From a bacterium (GTDB lineage Bacteria > Bacillota > Bacilli > Lactobacillales > Streptococcaceae), in contig CAJNBV010000001.1 of the NCBI GenBank assembly GCA_905221095.1, positions 124,001 through 188,000 of the forward strand: DNA of 64,000 bases. The letters are read 5' to 3'. This document shows, in pieces, positions 36,493 through 47,804 of the stretch. Within the stretch, counting starts at the first letter, position 1; each line of letters begins with the position of its first letter. The notes under the pieces are model-generated. The model was given only the letters and a program-made list of their open reading frames with translations. It did not search any database and was not told the DNA's origin. A program made the position numbers and the translations under genes.

Positions 36493-37803
36493 TTATTCTG
36501 TTCTATCCATGAAACCAACATACTTACGTTTCAATAGGTAACCTTCCAATTGTTTGATTCCTTCAATACCTGTAGAGATAATGATCAAAAGACTAGTTCC
36601 TCCAAAAGCAACCGCTTCTGAAAGTCCAAAGACATCTTTTGCTACAATCGGTAAAATAGAAATCACACCAAGGAAGAGGGAACCAACAGTTGCAAGACGA
36701 CGAAGAAGTTTAGACATATATTCTTCTGTACCTTTACCAGGACGAACTCCGTGGATATAGGCACCGCTCTTTTGTAGGTTCTCTGCTGCCTTTTCAGGAT
36801 TAATCTGTACAAACGTGTAGAAGAATGTAAAGAGAATAATCAACAAAGCATACATGGCAATACCAGTTGGTGAAGTTGTTGCCAGCATTTCTTGTGCTGT
36901 TCTTACCCAAGCCCAATCATGGCCTGTAGCGCTCAAAAACTGAAGAATAGCTGCAGGCGCTGCAGTAATCGAACTTGCAAAGATAACAGGGATAACTCCA
37001 GCAGGGTTTACCTTCAATGGAAGGTAAGAGCTAGATGGAGCACCTTGTGCAACCTTTGTATATTGGATTGGAATTTTGTATTCTGCTTGTTGAACATAAG
37101 TTGTAAAGTAAATGATCAACAATACAGTAATAATCAAGATGATTACGAAAATGATAGATGAGTTGATACGGCTACTTGGAACGTTAACAAAGTAGTCTAC
37201 ATAGATTCCCTGAATCATCTCTGGGATTGAAGCGACAATCCCGGCAAAGATAATCATAGAAACACCATTTCCGTATCCCTTATCTGTAATTTGCTCTCCC
37301 AACCAAGTCACAATCATACTACCAGCTGTTAAGATGATACCAATCATAATAAAGACTTGTGGAGTAAGAGCCGTTTTCAACAATTGAGCTCCAGCCAAAG
37401 TATTAAAACCAGCTGTAATCCCGATTGATTGCACAAAGGCTAGACCTAGTGCAATATAACGAGTAGCTTGATTCAATTTTCTTCGACCTACTTCCCCTTG
37501 TTTCCCCCACTCTACAAACTTGGGTAAAATATCCATTTGCAAGAGTTGGACAACGATAGAGGCTGTAATGTAGGGACTAACACCAAGTGCAAAAACTGAG
37601 AAGTTTTTCATGGCATTCCCTGACACCAAGCTCAACATGTTTAAGAAGGATAATCCACTTAAAGCATTCAAGCTATTGGCATTCACACCAGGAACTGTAA
37701 TACTAGTCCCGATACGAAAGACCAAAACGACAAAAATTGTAAATAAAATTTTTGATCGAACCTGCTTGACTTTAAGAGCTTCTCTTAATAATTTAAAAAA
37801 CAT
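36493..37803 (-). CDS. secY: Preprotein translocase subunit SecY
   Basis: 436 residues with ten predicted membrane helices, the length of housekeeping SecY. The first plug-adjacent helix has FRIGTSITVPGVN and the C-terminal loops carry ERRYVGFMDRTE-like ends (KRKYVGFMD). It forms the protein-conducting channel with SecE and SecG. Follows rplO by 12 bases; this is the standard (not accessory SecY2) copy. Confidence 0.97.
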   Translation of the reverse strand: MFFKLLREALKVKQVRSKILFTIFVVLVFRIGTSITVPGVNANSLNALSGLSFLNMLSLVSGNAMKNFSVFALGVSPYITASIVVQLLQMDILPKFVEWGKQGEVGRRKLNQATRYIALGLAFVQSIGITAGFNTLAGAQLLKTALTPQVFIMIGIILTAGSMIVTWLGEQITDKGYGNGVSMIIFAGIVASIPEMIQGIYVDYFVNVPSSRINSSIIFVIILIITVLLIIYFTTYVQQAEYKIPIQYTKVAQGAPSSSYLPLKVNPAGVIPVIFASSITAAPAAILQFLSATGHDWAWVRTAQEMLATTSPTGIAMYALLIILFTFFYTFVQINPEKAAENLQKSGAYIHGVRPGKGTEEYMSKLLRRLATVGSLFLGVISILPIVAKDVFGLSEAVAFGGTSLLIIISTGIEGIKQLEGYLLKRKYVGFMDRTE

Positions 37804-37815
37804 AGGTCACCTCTC

Positions 37816-38256
37816 TTAGATGACTTCTACTGAACCACCTTTAGCAGTGATAGCTTCTTCAGCTGATTTAGAGAATTTAGCTGCTTTCACAGTCAATTTC
37901 TTAGTCAACTCACCGTTACCAAGAATTTTAACACCTGATTTTTCAGCTTTAACAATTCCTGCTTCGATAAGAACAACTGGAGTAACTTCAGCACCATCTT
38001 CAAAGACGTTCAATTGGTCAAGGTTCACAATTGCGTATTCTTTAGCGTTGATGTTAGTAAATCCACGTTTTGGAAGACGACGGAACAATGGAGTTTGTCC
38101 ACCTTCAAAACCAAGGCGAACTCCGCCACCGCTACGAGCTTTTTGACCTTTTTGACCACGACCAGATGTTTTACCGTTACCTGATGAAGTACCACGACCA
38201 ACGCGGTTACGTACTTTACGAGAACCTTCTGCAGGTTTCAATTCATGAAGTTTCAT
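37816..38256 (-). CDS. rplO: 50S ribosomal protein L15
   Basis: 146 residues; [22 protein letters not shown] start and [14 protein letters not shown] basic loop are diagnostic. An early-assembly 23S rRNA binding protein. A 144-base gap with a perfect 11-bp hairpin separates it from rpmD upstream. Confidence 0.97.
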   Translation of the reverse strand: MKLHELKPAEGSRKVRNRVGRGTSSGNGKTSGRGQKGQKARSGGGVRLGFEGGQTPLFRRLPKRGFTNINAKEYAIVNLDQLNVFEDGAEVTPVVLIEAGIVKAEKSGVKILGNGELTKKLTVKAAKFSKSAEEAITAKGGSVEVI

Positions 38257-38362
38257 TTTTATTTTCTCCTCTTTTGTAAAATGCTAGCGCCGATAAGGGA
38301 GAAAAGGTTGTCTCCCACATCAACTCGCCTATACGACGTCATCATAGATGACTATATCTAGT

Positions 38363-38394
38363 TTTAGGGGATGGTATACTGCACATCCCCTAAA
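38363..38394 (-). promoter_or_regulatory. Perfect 11-bp hairpin between rpmD and rplO
   Basis: TTTAGGGGATG / CATCCCCTAAA with a ten-base loop, seven bases after the rpmD stop. No T-run follows, so it is not a simple terminator; more likely an RNA processing, stability or regulatory element inside the operon. Confidence 0.6.
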
Positions 38395-38400
38395 GATTCA

Positions 38401-38583
38401 TTAGTTTACTTCTTCAACTGTTACCAAGTGAGATACTGCTGTGATCATACCACGGATAGCAGCGTTGTCTTCTTTAATAACAGAGCTGTTCAATTTGCCA
38501 AGTCCAAGTGCTACAACAGTTTTACGTTGTGATGGAATGCGTCCGATTGGAGACTTAGTCAAAGTAATTTTAATTTGAGCCAT
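38401..38583 (-). CDS. rpmD: 50S ribosomal protein L30
   Basis: 60 residues from ATG 38583 ([16 protein letters not shown]); the longer frame upstream runs into rpsE and is not used. GGGGA lies before the start. Small 50S protein of the spc operon, 13 bases after rpsE. Confidence 0.96.
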   Translation of the reverse strand: MAQIKITLTKSPIGRIPSQRKTVVALGLGKLNSSVIKEDNAAIRGMITAVSHLVTVEEVN

Positions 38584-38596
38584 TTTATCCCCTTTC

Positions 38597-39091
38597 TTAT
38601 GCCAAATCAGAAACTGAAATACCACGAAGGGCAGCAACTTCTTCAGCGCGTTTCAATTGTTTCAAACCTTCAACAGTTGCACGAACAATGTTGATTGGAG
38701 TGTTAGAACCAAGTGATTTAGATGTAATATCTGCCACACCTGCCAATTCCACAACGGCACGAACTGCACCACCAGCGGCAACTCCAGAACCTTCTACAGC
38801 AGGTTTCAACAATACTTTAGCTCCACCGAATTCTGAAAGAACTTCGTGTGGGATTGTTGTTCCAACCATAGGAACTTCGATCAAGTTTTTCTTAGCATCG
38901 TCTACTGCTTTACGGATTGCTTCTGGAACTTCTTGAGCTTTACCAGTACCAAATCCTACGCGACCGTTGTGGTCACCAACAACAACAAGAGCTGCGAAAC
39001 GAAGACGACGTCCACCTTTAACAACTTTTGTAACACGATTGACAGCAACTACGCGTTCTTCTAATTCAACTGCATTGTCTTTAAATGCCAT
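38597..39091 (-). CDS. rpsE: 30S ribosomal protein S5
   Basis: 164 residues: N-terminal double-stranded RNA-binding part with [16 protein letters not shown] and the C-terminal domain with [17 protein letters not shown]. Contributes to decoding accuracy and mRNA unwinding. Between rplR and rpmD. Confidence 0.97.
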   Translation of the reverse strand: MAFKDNAVELEERVVAVNRVTKVVKGGRRLRFAALVVVGDHNGRVGFGTGKAQEVPEAIRKAVDDAKKNLIEVPMVGTTIPHEVLSEFGGAKVLLKPAVEGSGVAAGGAVRAVVELAGVADITSKSLGSNTPINIVRATVEGLKQLKRAEEVAALRGISVSDLA

Positions 39092-39108
39092 TTTCTAGTG
39101 TCCTCCTA

Positions 39109-39465
39109 TTAGAATTTCAATCCGTTTTCACGAGCTGCATCAGCCAAAGCTTTCACACGTCCGTGATATAGATATCCACCGCGGTCGAACACCACTTCTG
39201 AAATACCTTTAGCATTTGCACGTTCTGCAACGAGTTTACCAACAGCAACGGCTTGTTCAGTTTTAGTTCCTTTTGAAACTTCTTTGTCAAGAGTTGAAGC
39301 ACTTGCGAGCGTTACACCCGCTACGTCATCAATCACTTGAGCGTAGATGCCTGTATTAGAACGGAATACGTTCAAACGTGGGCGATCAGCAGTTCCAGAG
39401 AGTTTTCCGCGAACGCGACGGTGGCGTTTTTGGCGGAGTTTGTTTTTATCTGGTTTTGAAATCAC
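39109..39465 (-). CDS. rplR: 50S ribosomal protein L18
   Basis: 118 residues from a GTG at 39465 ([18 protein letters not shown]). The start is chosen by homologous length and by AGAGGTG six bases upstream; the extra 13 codons of the longer frame are not conserved. Carries 5S rRNA to the 50S subunit. Confidence 0.95.
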
Positions 39466-39548
39466 AGTTTTCACCTCTTTAGTTTTAAATCGTGTGCTAT
39501 GCACAAAGTTGGAAAATAGGTTGGTGGTTGAAAATCAACCACTCAACA

Positions 39549-40085
39549 TTATTTACCTGTTTTACCTTCTTTACGGCGAACGAATTCACCAACGTAACGG
39601 ATACCTTTACCTTTATATGGTTCTGGTGAACGAAGGCTACGTACGTAAGCAGCTGTTTGACCAACTACTTCCTTTGAAATTCCGCTAACAACGATTGTTG
39701 TTGGATTTGGAAGTTCAAAAGTAATTCCTTCTGGAGCTTCAACTTCGTCTGGATGAGATTTACCAACAGCCAAAACAAGTTTAGATCCTTGAAGTTGTGC
39801 ACGGTAACCAACCCCGCGCATTTCAAGTTCTTTCTTGAATCCTTCTGATACACCAACAACCATGTTGTTCAAAAGGGCACGAGTAGTTCCGTGGATAGTT
39901 TTCATTTCTTTTGAATCGTTTGGACGGTGAAGAGTTACTTCAGTACCTTCCACACGGATTTCAATATCTTTTGAGAACTCACGAGTAAGTTCTCCTTTAG
40001 GTCCTTTTACAGTTACAACGTTGTCATTGTTAGTGATTTCAACACCAGCAGGCAACACGATAACTTTATTACCAATACGTGACAT
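39549..40085 (-). CDS. rplF: 50S ribosomal protein L6
   Basis: 178 residues; two similar domains, ending in [14 protein letters not shown] and the basic tail RRKEGKTGK. Located at the base of the L7/L12 stalk. Gaps of 83 bases to rplR and 187 bases to rpsH are longer than elsewhere in the operon. Confidence 0.97.
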   Translation of the reverse strand: MSRIGNKVIVLPAGVEITNNDNVVTVKGPKGELTREFSKDIEIRVEGTEVTLHRPNDSKEMKTIHGTTRALLNNMVVGVSEGFKKELEMRGVGYRAQLQGSKLVLAVGKSHPDEVEAPEGITFELPNPTTIVVSGISKEVVGQTAAYVRSLRSPEPYKGKGIRYVGEFVRRKEGKTGK

Positions 40086-40272
40086 GTTTATTTTCTCCTG
40101 TTAAATTGTCAGGCCATAACGGCCAGTTTTCACGGGGTTAAATCGATTTCTCGATTTGAAGGAACATTTAGGTTTCAATTTCAAAGTGAATCTAGGCATC
40201 GTCTCGCAGGCATAACTTTGGATTAGGCAAGAGACGATAACGAAGAGTCACAAAGAAATTGGGAACTAAATA

Positions 40273-40671
40273 TTACCAAACGTAAGCGATAACCTCACCA
40301 CCAACATTCTTTTGGCGTGCTTCTTTATCAGTAAGCAAACCTTCAGAAGTTGAAAGGATAGCAATTCCAAGTCCGTTAAGAACTTTTGGAAGGTCTTCAC
40401 GTTTTTTGTAGACACGAAGTCCTGGTTTAGAAACACGTTTCAAGTTAGTGATAACTTTTTCACCGTTTGGTCCGTATTTAAGGAATACACGGATGATGCC
40501 TTGTTTGTCATCTTCGATGATTTCAACGTTTTTTACAAAACCTTCGCGTTTAAGGATTTCAGCAATTCCTTTTTTGATGTTTGATGCAGGTACTTCAAGT
40601 ACTTCGTGTTTCGCTTGGTTAGCGTTACGAATACGAGTTAGGAAGTCTGCGATTGGGTCAGTCATAACCAT
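40273..40671 (-). CDS. rpsH: 30S ribosomal protein S8
   Basis: 132 residues, [19 protein letters not shown] at the start and [11 protein letters not shown] at the end. Binds 16S rRNA in the platform; in E. coli it is the repressor of the spc operon. Gap of 284 bases upstream to rpsN. Confidence 0.97.
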   Translation of the reverse strand: MVMTDPIADFLTRIRNANQAKHEVLEVPASNIKKGIAEILKREGFVKNVEIIEDDKQGIIRVFLKYGPNGEKVITNLKRVSKPGLRVYKKREDLPKVLNGLGIAILSTSEGLLTDKEARQKNVGGEVIAYVW

Positions 40672-40955
40672 TTTGTTTTTCTCCTCTTACTAGTAGTTTG
40701 CAAGTTGCACTTGCTAGTTAATACATGATACAAAGAGCGTAACAGCAAGAGCAAAAATAGGCAATTTGATGCAGGAGCTATGCTCCAAAGAAAATTGGTC
40801 TTTTTTGCCAAAGCTGTAGCTCGTGTTCAAATTGGCAAGCCCAACTGAACCCGGGCTAAACTCTGTGTGAAAAAGATAAACTTTCCTAGAAACTTCAGTT
40901 TCTTCGTCAAGTTTCCTATTTTCACTTGGAGTTTTGACGCCCTTGATATCTTAAA
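40672..40955. other. Long non-coding gap inside the spc operon (rpsN-rpsH)
   Basis: 284 bases without any open frame of note. It has two small GC hairpins (GGAGCTATGCTCC and GCCCAACTGAACCCGGGC) and no recognisable promoter. Such a gap in an otherwise tight operon could be a translational control site, for example a target for S8, but no clear S8 binding-site copy is visible by eye. Confidence 0.35.
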
Positions 40956-41141
40956 TTACCAAGATGCTTTTGTTACACCAGGGATTTGTCCTTTGTAAGC
41001 TAATTCACGGAAGCAAACACGGCAAAGTTTAAATTTGCGGTAAACTGAATGTGGACGACCACATTTTTCACAACGAGTATAAGCTTGAGTAGAGAACTTC
41101 GCTGGACGTTTGTTCTTAGCAATCATTGATTTTTTAGCCAT
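40956..41141 (-). CDS. rpsN: 30S ribosomal protein S14 (type Z, zinc-binding)
   Basis: 61 residues with the zinc ligands Cys24, Cys27, Cys40 and Cys43 (CEKCGR ... CRVCF), so the short zinc form. Binds the 30S head. The streptococcal genome may also have a zinc-free paralogue elsewhere, not in this window. Confidence 0.96.
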
Positions 41142-41158
41142 TAGATTTACCTCCTATA

Positions 41159-41701
41159 TTATTTTGCAAAAGGCATTCCAAGGCCTGTAAGCAATGCACG
41201 TGACTCTTCGTCAGTGTTAGCAGTTGTTACGATAACGATGTCAAGACCACGAGTTTTGTCAACGTCATCGAAATTGATTTCTGGGAAGATCAATTGTTCT
41301 TTCACACCAAGTGTGTAGTTTCCGCGTCCATCAAATGATTTTGTTGGAACACCGTGGAAGTCACGTACACGTGGAAGTGAAACTGAAACCAATTTATCCA
41401 AGAATTCGTACATACGTTCACCACGAAGGGTAACTTTTGCACCGATCGCAACACCTTCACGAAGACGGAAGCCGGCGATTGATTTTTTAGCTTTAGTGAT
41501 AAGTGGTTTTTGACCTGAGATAAGTGCCAATTCTTCAGCAGCTTTTTCAAGGCTTTTAGCGTTTGATACAGCTTCACCAACACCCATGTTCAAAACGATC
41601 TTATCTACTTTAGGCACAGCCATCACTGATGAGTAGTTGAATTGTTCTGTCAAAGCAGGAACTACTTCATTAAGATATTTTTCTTTTAAACGATTTGCCA
41701 T
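41159..41701 (-). CDS. rplE: 50S ribosomal protein L5
   Basis: 180 residues; [20 protein letters not shown] start and [18 protein letters not shown] near the end. Binds 5S rRNA and contacts the P-site tRNA. Follows rplX by 23 bases. Confidence 0.97.
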   Translation of the reverse strand: MANRLKEKYLNEVVPALTEQFNYSSVMAVPKVDKIVLNMGVGEAVSNAKSLEKAAEELALISGQKPLITKAKKSIAGFRLREGVAIGAKVTLRGERMYEFLDKLVSVSLPRVRDFHGVPTKSFDGRGNYTLGVKEQLIFPEINFDDVDKTRGLDIVIVTTANTDEESRALLTGLGMPFAK

Positions 41702-41724
41702 TATACTTCTCCTTTCCTTCGTGA

Positions 41725-42030
41725 TTAATCAAGCACTTCGCCTGATTTTTTATTGTAGCGAACTTTTTTACCGTCTACAAATTTGTAACCAACACGACCA
41801 GCTACACCATTTTTGTCCAATACTTGAACGTTTGATACGTGGATAGCTGCTTCTTTCTCGATGATACCACCTTGAGGAAGTTCGTTAGTTGGACGTTGGT
41901 GTTTCTTAACGATGTTAACACCTTCAACGATAACTTTGTTTACTTTTGGAAGGGCAGTAAGGACAACAGCTTCTGTTCCCTTATCTTTACCAGCGATTAC
42001 GCGAACTTTGTCGCCTTTTTTTACAAACAT
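41725..42030 (-). CDS. rplX: 50S ribosomal protein L24
   Basis: 101 residues with the KOW motif [15 protein letters not shown] at the N-terminus. Assembly initiator of the 50S subunit near the exit tunnel. Between rplN and rplE. Confidence 0.97.
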
Positions 42031-42108
42031 TAGGTTTCTCCTTGATTTTTCTTACGCCCATAAGGGCACCCTGGAGGTAAATCCAGGGGACTAGTTTGTT
42101 TTTAAAAA

Positions 42109-42477
42109 TTAAAGTACTTCTGGAGCAAGTGACACGATCTTCATGAAGCCACCTTCACGCAATTCACGTGCAACTGGGCCAAAGATACGTGTTCCGCGAG
42201 GAGTTTTGTCTTCACGGATGATAACTGCTGCGTTTTCGTCAAATTTGATGTATGAACCATCAGCACGACGAGCACCTGATTTAGTACGAACGATAACTGC
42301 TTTAACAACGTCACCTTTTTTAACCGCACCACCAGGAGTAGCTTGTTTTACAGATGCCACGATAACATCACCGATGTTTGCAAATTTACGTCCTGAACCA
42401 CCAAGAACTTTGATAGTCAAGATTTCGCGAGCACCGCTGTTGTCTGCGACTTTCAAACGAGTTTCTGTTTGAATCAT
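42109..42477 (-). CDS. rplN: 50S ribosomal protein L14
   Basis: 122 residues; [20 protein letters not shown] start and [12 protein letters not shown] core. Sits at the subunit interface. Gap of 78 bases to rplX downstream, without clear features. Confidence 0.97.
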   Translation of the reverse strand: MIQTETRLKVADNSGAREILTIKVLGGSGRKFANIGDVIVASVKQATPGGAVKKGDVVKAVIVRTKSGARRADGSYIKFDENAAVIIREDKTPRGTRIFGPVARELREGGFMKIVSLAPEVL

Positions 42478-42502
42478 TTCAGTTTTCTCCTTTCAGGTTT
42501 GA

Positions 42503-42763
42503 TTAGATGATGACCGCTTCTTCAACAACTTCTACAAGACGGAAACGTTTTGTAGCTGAAAGCGGACGAGTTTCCATGATACGTACGATATCGCCTTCTT
42601 TGGCAACATTGTTTTCATCATGAGCTTTGTATTTTTTAGAGTAGTTAATACGTTTACCATAGACTGGGTGGTTACGTTTTGTTTCAACTACAACTGTGAT
42701 TGTCTTGTCCATTTTGTCAGATACAACACGTCCAACAAGAACTTTACGATTATTGCGTTCCAT
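42503..42763 (-). CDS. rpsQ: 30S ribosomal protein S17
   Basis: 86 residues; [17 protein letters not shown] and [16 protein letters not shown] mark the OB-fold. Primary 16S rRNA binder of the body. Between rpmC and rplN. Confidence 0.97.
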
Positions 42764-42787
42764 TGAAATTTCTCCTTCCCTAGTCTA

Positions 42788-42994
42788 TTATTTCGCTTCA
42801 GATTGAACTGTTTTGATACGAGCGATTTGTTTTTTAACTTCTTTCAAGCGAGCTGTTTGTTCCAATTGACCAGTAGCAGCTTGGAAACGAAGTTCAAACA
42901 ATTCTTTTTTCAATTCGTTTTCGCGCTTCGCGAGTTCTTCTTGAGAAAGACCACGAAGTTCTTTAACAAATTCTTTTACTTCATTAAGTTTCAT
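42788..42994 (-). CDS. rpmC: 50S ribosomal protein L29
   Basis: 68 residues, mostly helical: [21 protein letters not shown] and the end [11 protein letters not shown]. Located near the tunnel exit where it helps form the SRP and trigger factor docking site. Ten bases after rplP. Confidence 0.96.
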
Positions 42995-43003
42995 GCCTTC
43001 TCC

Positions 43004-43417
43004 TTATTCTGCTTCACGTTTTACGAATTTACATTTAACTGGCAATTTATGGCTAGCAAGACGAAGCGCTTCACGTGCAATCTCTTCAGATACACCAGCG
43101 ATTTCGAACATCACTTTACCACGTTTAACTGGTGCTACCCAACCTTCAGGTGCCCCTTTACCAGATCCCATACGCACACCGATAGCTTTAGCAGTGTATG
43201 ATTTGTGTGGGAAGATTTTAATCCAAACTTTACCACCACGTTTCATGTAACGAGTCATGGCGATACGAGCAGCTTCGATTTGGCGGTTAGTGATCCAATG
43301 GCTAGTTGTAGCTTGAAGACCGTATTCACCGAATGCTACTTCTTTTCCACCTTTTGCTTCACCGCGCATTTTTCCACGGAATTCACGACGGTGTTTAACA
43401 CGTTTAGGTACTAACAT
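43004..43417 (-). CDS. rplP: 50S ribosomal protein L16
   Basis: 137 residues; [19 protein letters not shown] start and [16 protein letters not shown] near the end. Shapes the A-site tRNA and peptidyl-transferase region. Three bases after rpsC. Confidence 0.97.
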   Translation of the reverse strand: MLVPKRVKHRREFRGKMRGEAKGGKEVAFGEYGLQATTSHWITNRQIEAARIAMTRYMKRGGKVWIKIFPHKSYTAKAIGVRMGSGKGAPEGWVAPVKRGKVMFEIAGVSEEIAREALRLASHKLPVKCKFVKREAE

Positions 43418-43420
43418 TGG

Positions 43421-44074
43421 TTATTTACCTCCTTTAGTGTTTTTGCGAGCTGGAAGAACTTCACCACGGTAGATCCATACTTTAACACCAAGTTTACCGT
43501 ATGTAGTATCTGCTTCTTCCCAAGCGTAATCGATATCTGCACGAAGTGTGTGAAGTGGAACAGTTCCTTCAGAGTATCCTTCAGCACGGGCGATATCTGC
43601 ACCGTTCAAACGACCTGATACTTGAGTTTTGATTCCTTTAGCTCCAGCACGCATTGCACGTTGGATTGCTTGTTTTTGTGCACGACGGAAAGCAACACGT
43701 TGCTCCAATTGACGAGCAATTCCTTCACCTACAAGGTGAGCATCCAAATCAGGTTGTTTGATTTCGATGATGTTGATGTGTACTTGTTTTCCAGTCAATT
43801 TGTTAAGTTTTGCACGAAGTGCATCAACGTTAGCACCACCTTTACCGATAACCATACCTGGTTTAGCAGTGTGAAGTGAAACGTTAACTTTGTTTACTGC
43901 GCGTTCGATTTCGATAGTTGAAACTGCTGCGTCAGCAAGTTCTTTTTGAACGAATTTACGGATTGCAAGATCTTCATGAAGGTAATCCGCGTATTCTTTT
44001 TCAGCATACCATTTGGCATCCCAATCACGGATGATGCCGACACGCATACCAATTGGATGTACTTTTTGACCCAC
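43421..44074 (-). CDS. rpsC: 30S ribosomal protein S3
   Basis: 217 residues: N-terminal KH domain with the GxxG loop in [12 protein letters not shown], then the C-terminal domain ending [11 protein letters not shown]. Part of the mRNA entry channel. Between rplV and rplP. Confidence 0.97.
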
Positions 44075-44086
44075 GATTTTACCTCC

Positions 44087-44431
44087 TTATTTTTCTGCAA
44101 CAGCTACAGTGATGTGAGCTGTACGTTTGTTGATTGGTGAAGCTGAACCTTTCGCACGTGGACGGAAACGTTTCATAGTTGGTCCTTCGTTTGCGAATGC
44201 TTCAGATACTACCAAGTTAGCTTTATCCAAACCAAAGTTGTTTTCAGCGTTAGCTACAGCTGAGTTCAAAACTTTCAAGATGATTTCAGCAGCTTTGTTT
44301 GGAGTGAATGTCAAGATTGCGATTGCATCGGCTACGCTTTTACCACGGATGTTATCAAGAACAAGACGTGATTTACGAGGTGAAACACGTACTGTACGAG
44401 CCATTGCTTTAGCTGAAGTAATTTCTGCCAT
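44087..44431 (-). CDS. rplV: 50S ribosomal protein L22
   Basis: 114 residues with the extended loop region [19 protein letters not shown] that lines the exit tunnel and is linked to macrolide resistance when mutated. No deletion or duplication in that loop is apparent. Confidence 0.97.
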   Translation of the reverse strand: MAEITSAKAMARTVRVSPRKSRLVLDNIRGKSVADAIAILTFTPNKAAEIILKVLNSAVANAENNFGLDKANLVVSEAFANEGPTMKRFRPRAKGSASPINKRTAHITVAVAEK

Positions 44432-44442
44432 TTATGTTCTCC

Positions 44443-44724
44443 TTATTTTCTACGTGTTTTCTTGTCGTCTGCAGCGTGACCTTTGTAAGTACGAGTTGGT
44501 GCAAATTCACCAAGTTTGTGACCTACCATGTCTTCTTGGATGTAAACAGGTACGTGTTTACGTCCGTCATAAACTGCAATAGTGTAACCAATGAAACTTG
44601 GGAAGATCGTTGAACGACGTGACCAAGTTTTAATAACTTTTTTCTTTTCGTCGTTAGCTTGAGCTTCAACTTTTTTCATCAAATGCTCATCGACGAAAGG
44701 TCCTTTTTTAAGACTGCGTCCCAT
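44443..44724 (-). CDS. rpsS: 30S ribosomal protein S19
   Basis: 93 residues from ATG 44724 ([15 protein letters not shown]); the longer frame upstream starts in the rplB-rpsS gap and is not conserved. Ends in ADDKKTRRK. Located in the 30S head. Confidence 0.96.
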
Positions 44725-44827
44725 TTTTATATTTTCTCCTTTAAATGTTGTACCACAGCGGCTTGCGCTCACTTGGAGCGCTACCGAGCTGGCGGATTTA
44801 CTAGTTGCCTAAGCGACTAGCTTAATA

Positions 44828-45661
44828 TTATTTCTCGTTGCGACGACGAACGATAAGTTTGTCAGATTTCGCTTTCTTGTTACGAGTTTTAAGACCAAGA
44901 GCAGGTTTGCCCCATGGAGTAGATGGTGCTTTACGACCAACTGGTGCTTTACCTTCACCACCACCGTGTGGGTGATCGTTAGGGTTCATTACAGAACCAC
45001 GAACTGTTGGGCGGATACCTTTCCAACGGCTACGTCCTGCTTTACCAAGGTTTACAAGTCCATGTTGTTCGTTTCCGACAACACCAACTGTAGCACGGCA
45101 AGTTCCAAGAATCATACGAACTTCACCTGATTGAAGACGAACAAGTACGTATTTACCTTCAGAACCCAATACTTGAGCAGATGCTCCAGCAGCACGTACC
45201 AATTCACCACCACGACCTGGTTTCAACTCGATGTTGTGGATCAAAGTACCAACTGGGATGTTAGCAAGCGGAAGAGCGTTTCCGACTTTGATATCTGCTT
45301 CTGGACCTGAAACGATACGTTGACCTACTTCAAGACCTTTAGGAGCGATGATGTATGCTTTCACACCGTCAGTGTAGTGTACAAGAGCGATGTTTGCAGA
45401 ACGGTTTGGATCGTACTCGATAGTTTTAACAACTGCTTCAACGTTGTCTTTGTTACGTTTGAAGTCAACCAAACGGTAGAAACGTTTGTGTCCACCACCT
45501 TGGTGACGAACAGTGATACGACCGTTGTTGTTACGACCAGCCTTGCTCTTCAAAGCAACAAGCAATGATTTTTCAGGAGTGCTTGTTGTGATTTCAGCGA
45601 AATCCAAAGAAGTCATATTACGGCGACCGTTTGTTGTTGGTTTATAAACACGAATTCCCAC
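44828..45661 (-). CDS. rplB: 50S ribosomal protein L2
   Basis: 277 residues; [18 protein letters not shown] start and the conserved [12 protein letters not shown] block with the functionally important His. Central to subunit association and peptidyl transfer. Followed by a 103-base gap that contains a GC-rich imperfect hairpin before rpsS. Confidence 0.97.
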
Positions 45662-45678
45662 GATATTTCCTCCTTAGA

Positions 45679-45975
45679 TTATTCAGCTTCAGCAGCAAAC
45701 AACTCGATTGCTTTTGAATCAGCTGTAAGTGTGATGATAGCTTTTTTAGTTTTGTTAGTAAAACCAGTGTAACGTCCAACACGTTTAGCTTTAGGTTTTA
45801 CGTTGATTGTGTTAACGTTGGCAACTTTAACACCTTCGAAAGCAGCTTCAACAGCTTGCTTGATCAAAAGTTTGTGTGCACGAGTGTCAACTTCAAATAC
45901 ATATTTCCCTGCTTCAAGTTGAGCCATTGAGCTTTCAGTGATGACAGGTTTTTTGATAACATCATACAAATTCAT
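45679..45975 (-). CDS. rplW: 50S ribosomal protein L23
   Basis: 98 residues; [19 protein letters not shown] start and [17 protein letters not shown]. Tunnel-exit docking site for trigger factor and SRP. Its ATG overlaps the rplD stop (TAATG), so translation is coupled. Confidence 0.97.
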
Positions 45976-46598
45976 TATGCAAGAACCTCCTCGATTTTAG
46001 AGATAGCTGCTTGTGTGACAAGAAGTTTGTCGCTATTTGCGATGTCAAGAACACTTGCAGTTGTAGCAGTTGCAACTTTCACGTTTGGAAGGTTACGAGC
46101 TGAAAGAGCTGCGAATTCATTTCCTTCTTCAAGGATAACAAGAACTTTAGAATCGATGCTCAATGCTGCAAGAACTTTTGCAAATTCAGCAGTTTTTGGA
46201 GCTGTAAATGAAAGAGCGTCTACAGCTACGAATTTGTTTTCAGCAACTTTTTCAGAGTAAACTGATTTAAGAGCTAGGCGACGAACTTTTTGTGGAAGTT
46301 TGTAGCCGTATGAACGTGGAGTTGGTCCGAAGACAACACCACCACCACGCCATTGTGGTGAGCGGATAGAACCTTGACGAGCACGTCCAGTTCCTTTTTG
46401 ACGCCATGGTTTGCGTCCACCACCTGATACTGCAGAGCGGTTTTTAACAGCGTGTGTTCCTTGACGAAGGCTTGCGCGTTGGCTGATGATCACATCAAAC
46501 ACAACTGATTCATTTGGTTCGATACCAAATACTGCATCGTTAAGAACAACTTGGCCAGCTTCTTTACCAGTTTGGTCAAATAATGTTACGTTTGCCAT
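45975..46598 (-). CDS. rplD: 50S ribosomal protein L4
   Basis: 207 residues; the RNA-binding loop ([20 protein letters not shown]) that reaches the exit tunnel is intact, with no macrolide-type insertion seen. In many bacteria L4 also represses its own S10 operon. One-base overlap with rplW. Confidence 0.97.
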
Positions 46599-46622
46599 TG
46601 TGACTGATTTCCCCTTTCTTTA

Positions 46623-47249
46623 TTATTTACCAGCTTTAACTGCTGATTTGATAGTGATAAGAGATTTCTTAGCACCTGGTACGTTACCTTTGATAAGGAT
46701 AACGTTCTTTTCTGGAACAACTTGTACAACTTCAAGGTTTTGAATTGTTACACGGTCGCCACCCATACGTCCTGCAAGGTTTTTACCTTTGAATACGCGG
46801 TTAGGTGCAACAGGTCCCATAGAACCTGGACGACGGTGGTAACGAGAACCGTGAGCCATTGGTCCACGTGATTGTCCGTGGCGTTTGATAACACCTTGGA
46901 AACCTTTACCTTTAGAAGTACCAGTTACGTCAACAACGTCTCCAGCTGCGAATGTTTCAACTGTGATTTCAGCACCAACTTCCAAGCCTTCAACGTTTTT
47001 GAATTCACGAATGAAGCGCTTAGGAGCCGTGTTAGCTTTCGCTACATGTCCTTTAGCAGGTTTGTTGCTCAATACTTCGCGTTTGTCATCGAAACCAACT
47101 TGGATAGCGTTGTATCCGTCTGTTTCAACAGTTTTAACTTGAAGAACAACGTTTGGAGTTGCTTCAATAACTGTTACAGGGATCAATTCGCCAGCTTCAG
47201 TGAAGATTTGAGTCATTCCCACTTTTTTCCCTAAGATTCCTTTTGTCAT
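46623..47249 (-). CDS. rplC: 50S ribosomal protein L3
   Basis: 208 residues; [16 protein letters not shown] start and [19 protein letters not shown] near the middle, both diagnostic. Early 23S binder close to the peptidyl-transferase centre. Gap of 81 bases to rpsJ. Confidence 0.97.
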
Positions 47250-47330
47250 GAGAAAATAGTTCCTTTTCTATATTTTTTATTCAAAAAGTTTTTAACGAGC
47301 GTTTTTTATGCTCAAGGATCAAGCTTTAGA

Positions 47331-47639
47331 TTAAAGTTTGATTTCTACGTTTACACCACTTGGAAGATCCAATTTCATCAAGGCATCAACTGTTTTTTGA
47401 GTTGGGTTAACGATATCGATCAAACGTTTGTGTGTACGCATTTCAAATTGTTCGCGAGAGTCTTTGTATTTGTGAGTCGCACGAATAATTGTGTAGAGGC
47501 TACGTTCAGTTGGAAGTGGGATTGGACCCGCAACTTGTGCACCTGTACGAGTAGCTGATTCTACGATTTTTGCAGCCGCTGTGTCAAGCGTACGGTGTTC
47601 GTAAGCTTTCAAACGGATACGGATTTTTTTGTTTGCCAT
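47331..47639 (-). CDS. rpsJ: 30S ribosomal protein S10
   Basis: 102 residues; [19 protein letters not shown] start. First gene of the superoperon, also the NusE antitermination factor. An AAAAGGAGAAAAAG ribosome site precedes the ATG, and a leader of about 130 bases runs back to the promoter. Confidence 0.97.
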
Positions 47640-47775
47640 CTTTTTCTCCTTTTCGTCTATTTAAGATAATAGGCTAGCTCCACAAGAAAACCGACGCGGT
47701 GTTGCGTGGCAATGCAACCGAGCGTGTCGCAACCTCTTGCATCAAAGCTAAAGCTGTAATTTACAGCACCATAAT

Positions 47776-47804
47776 AGAATAACACAAAGCCCCTGCGATT
47801 GCAA
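47776..47804 (-). promoter_or_regulatory. S10 superoperon promoter
   Basis: TTGCAA (complement of 47799-47804), 17-base spacer, TATTCT (complement of 47776-47781) with TGT in front of the -10. The leader of about 130 bases before rpsJ holds GC-rich inverted segments and could contain the L4-type autoregulatory site (inference). Confidence 0.75.
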
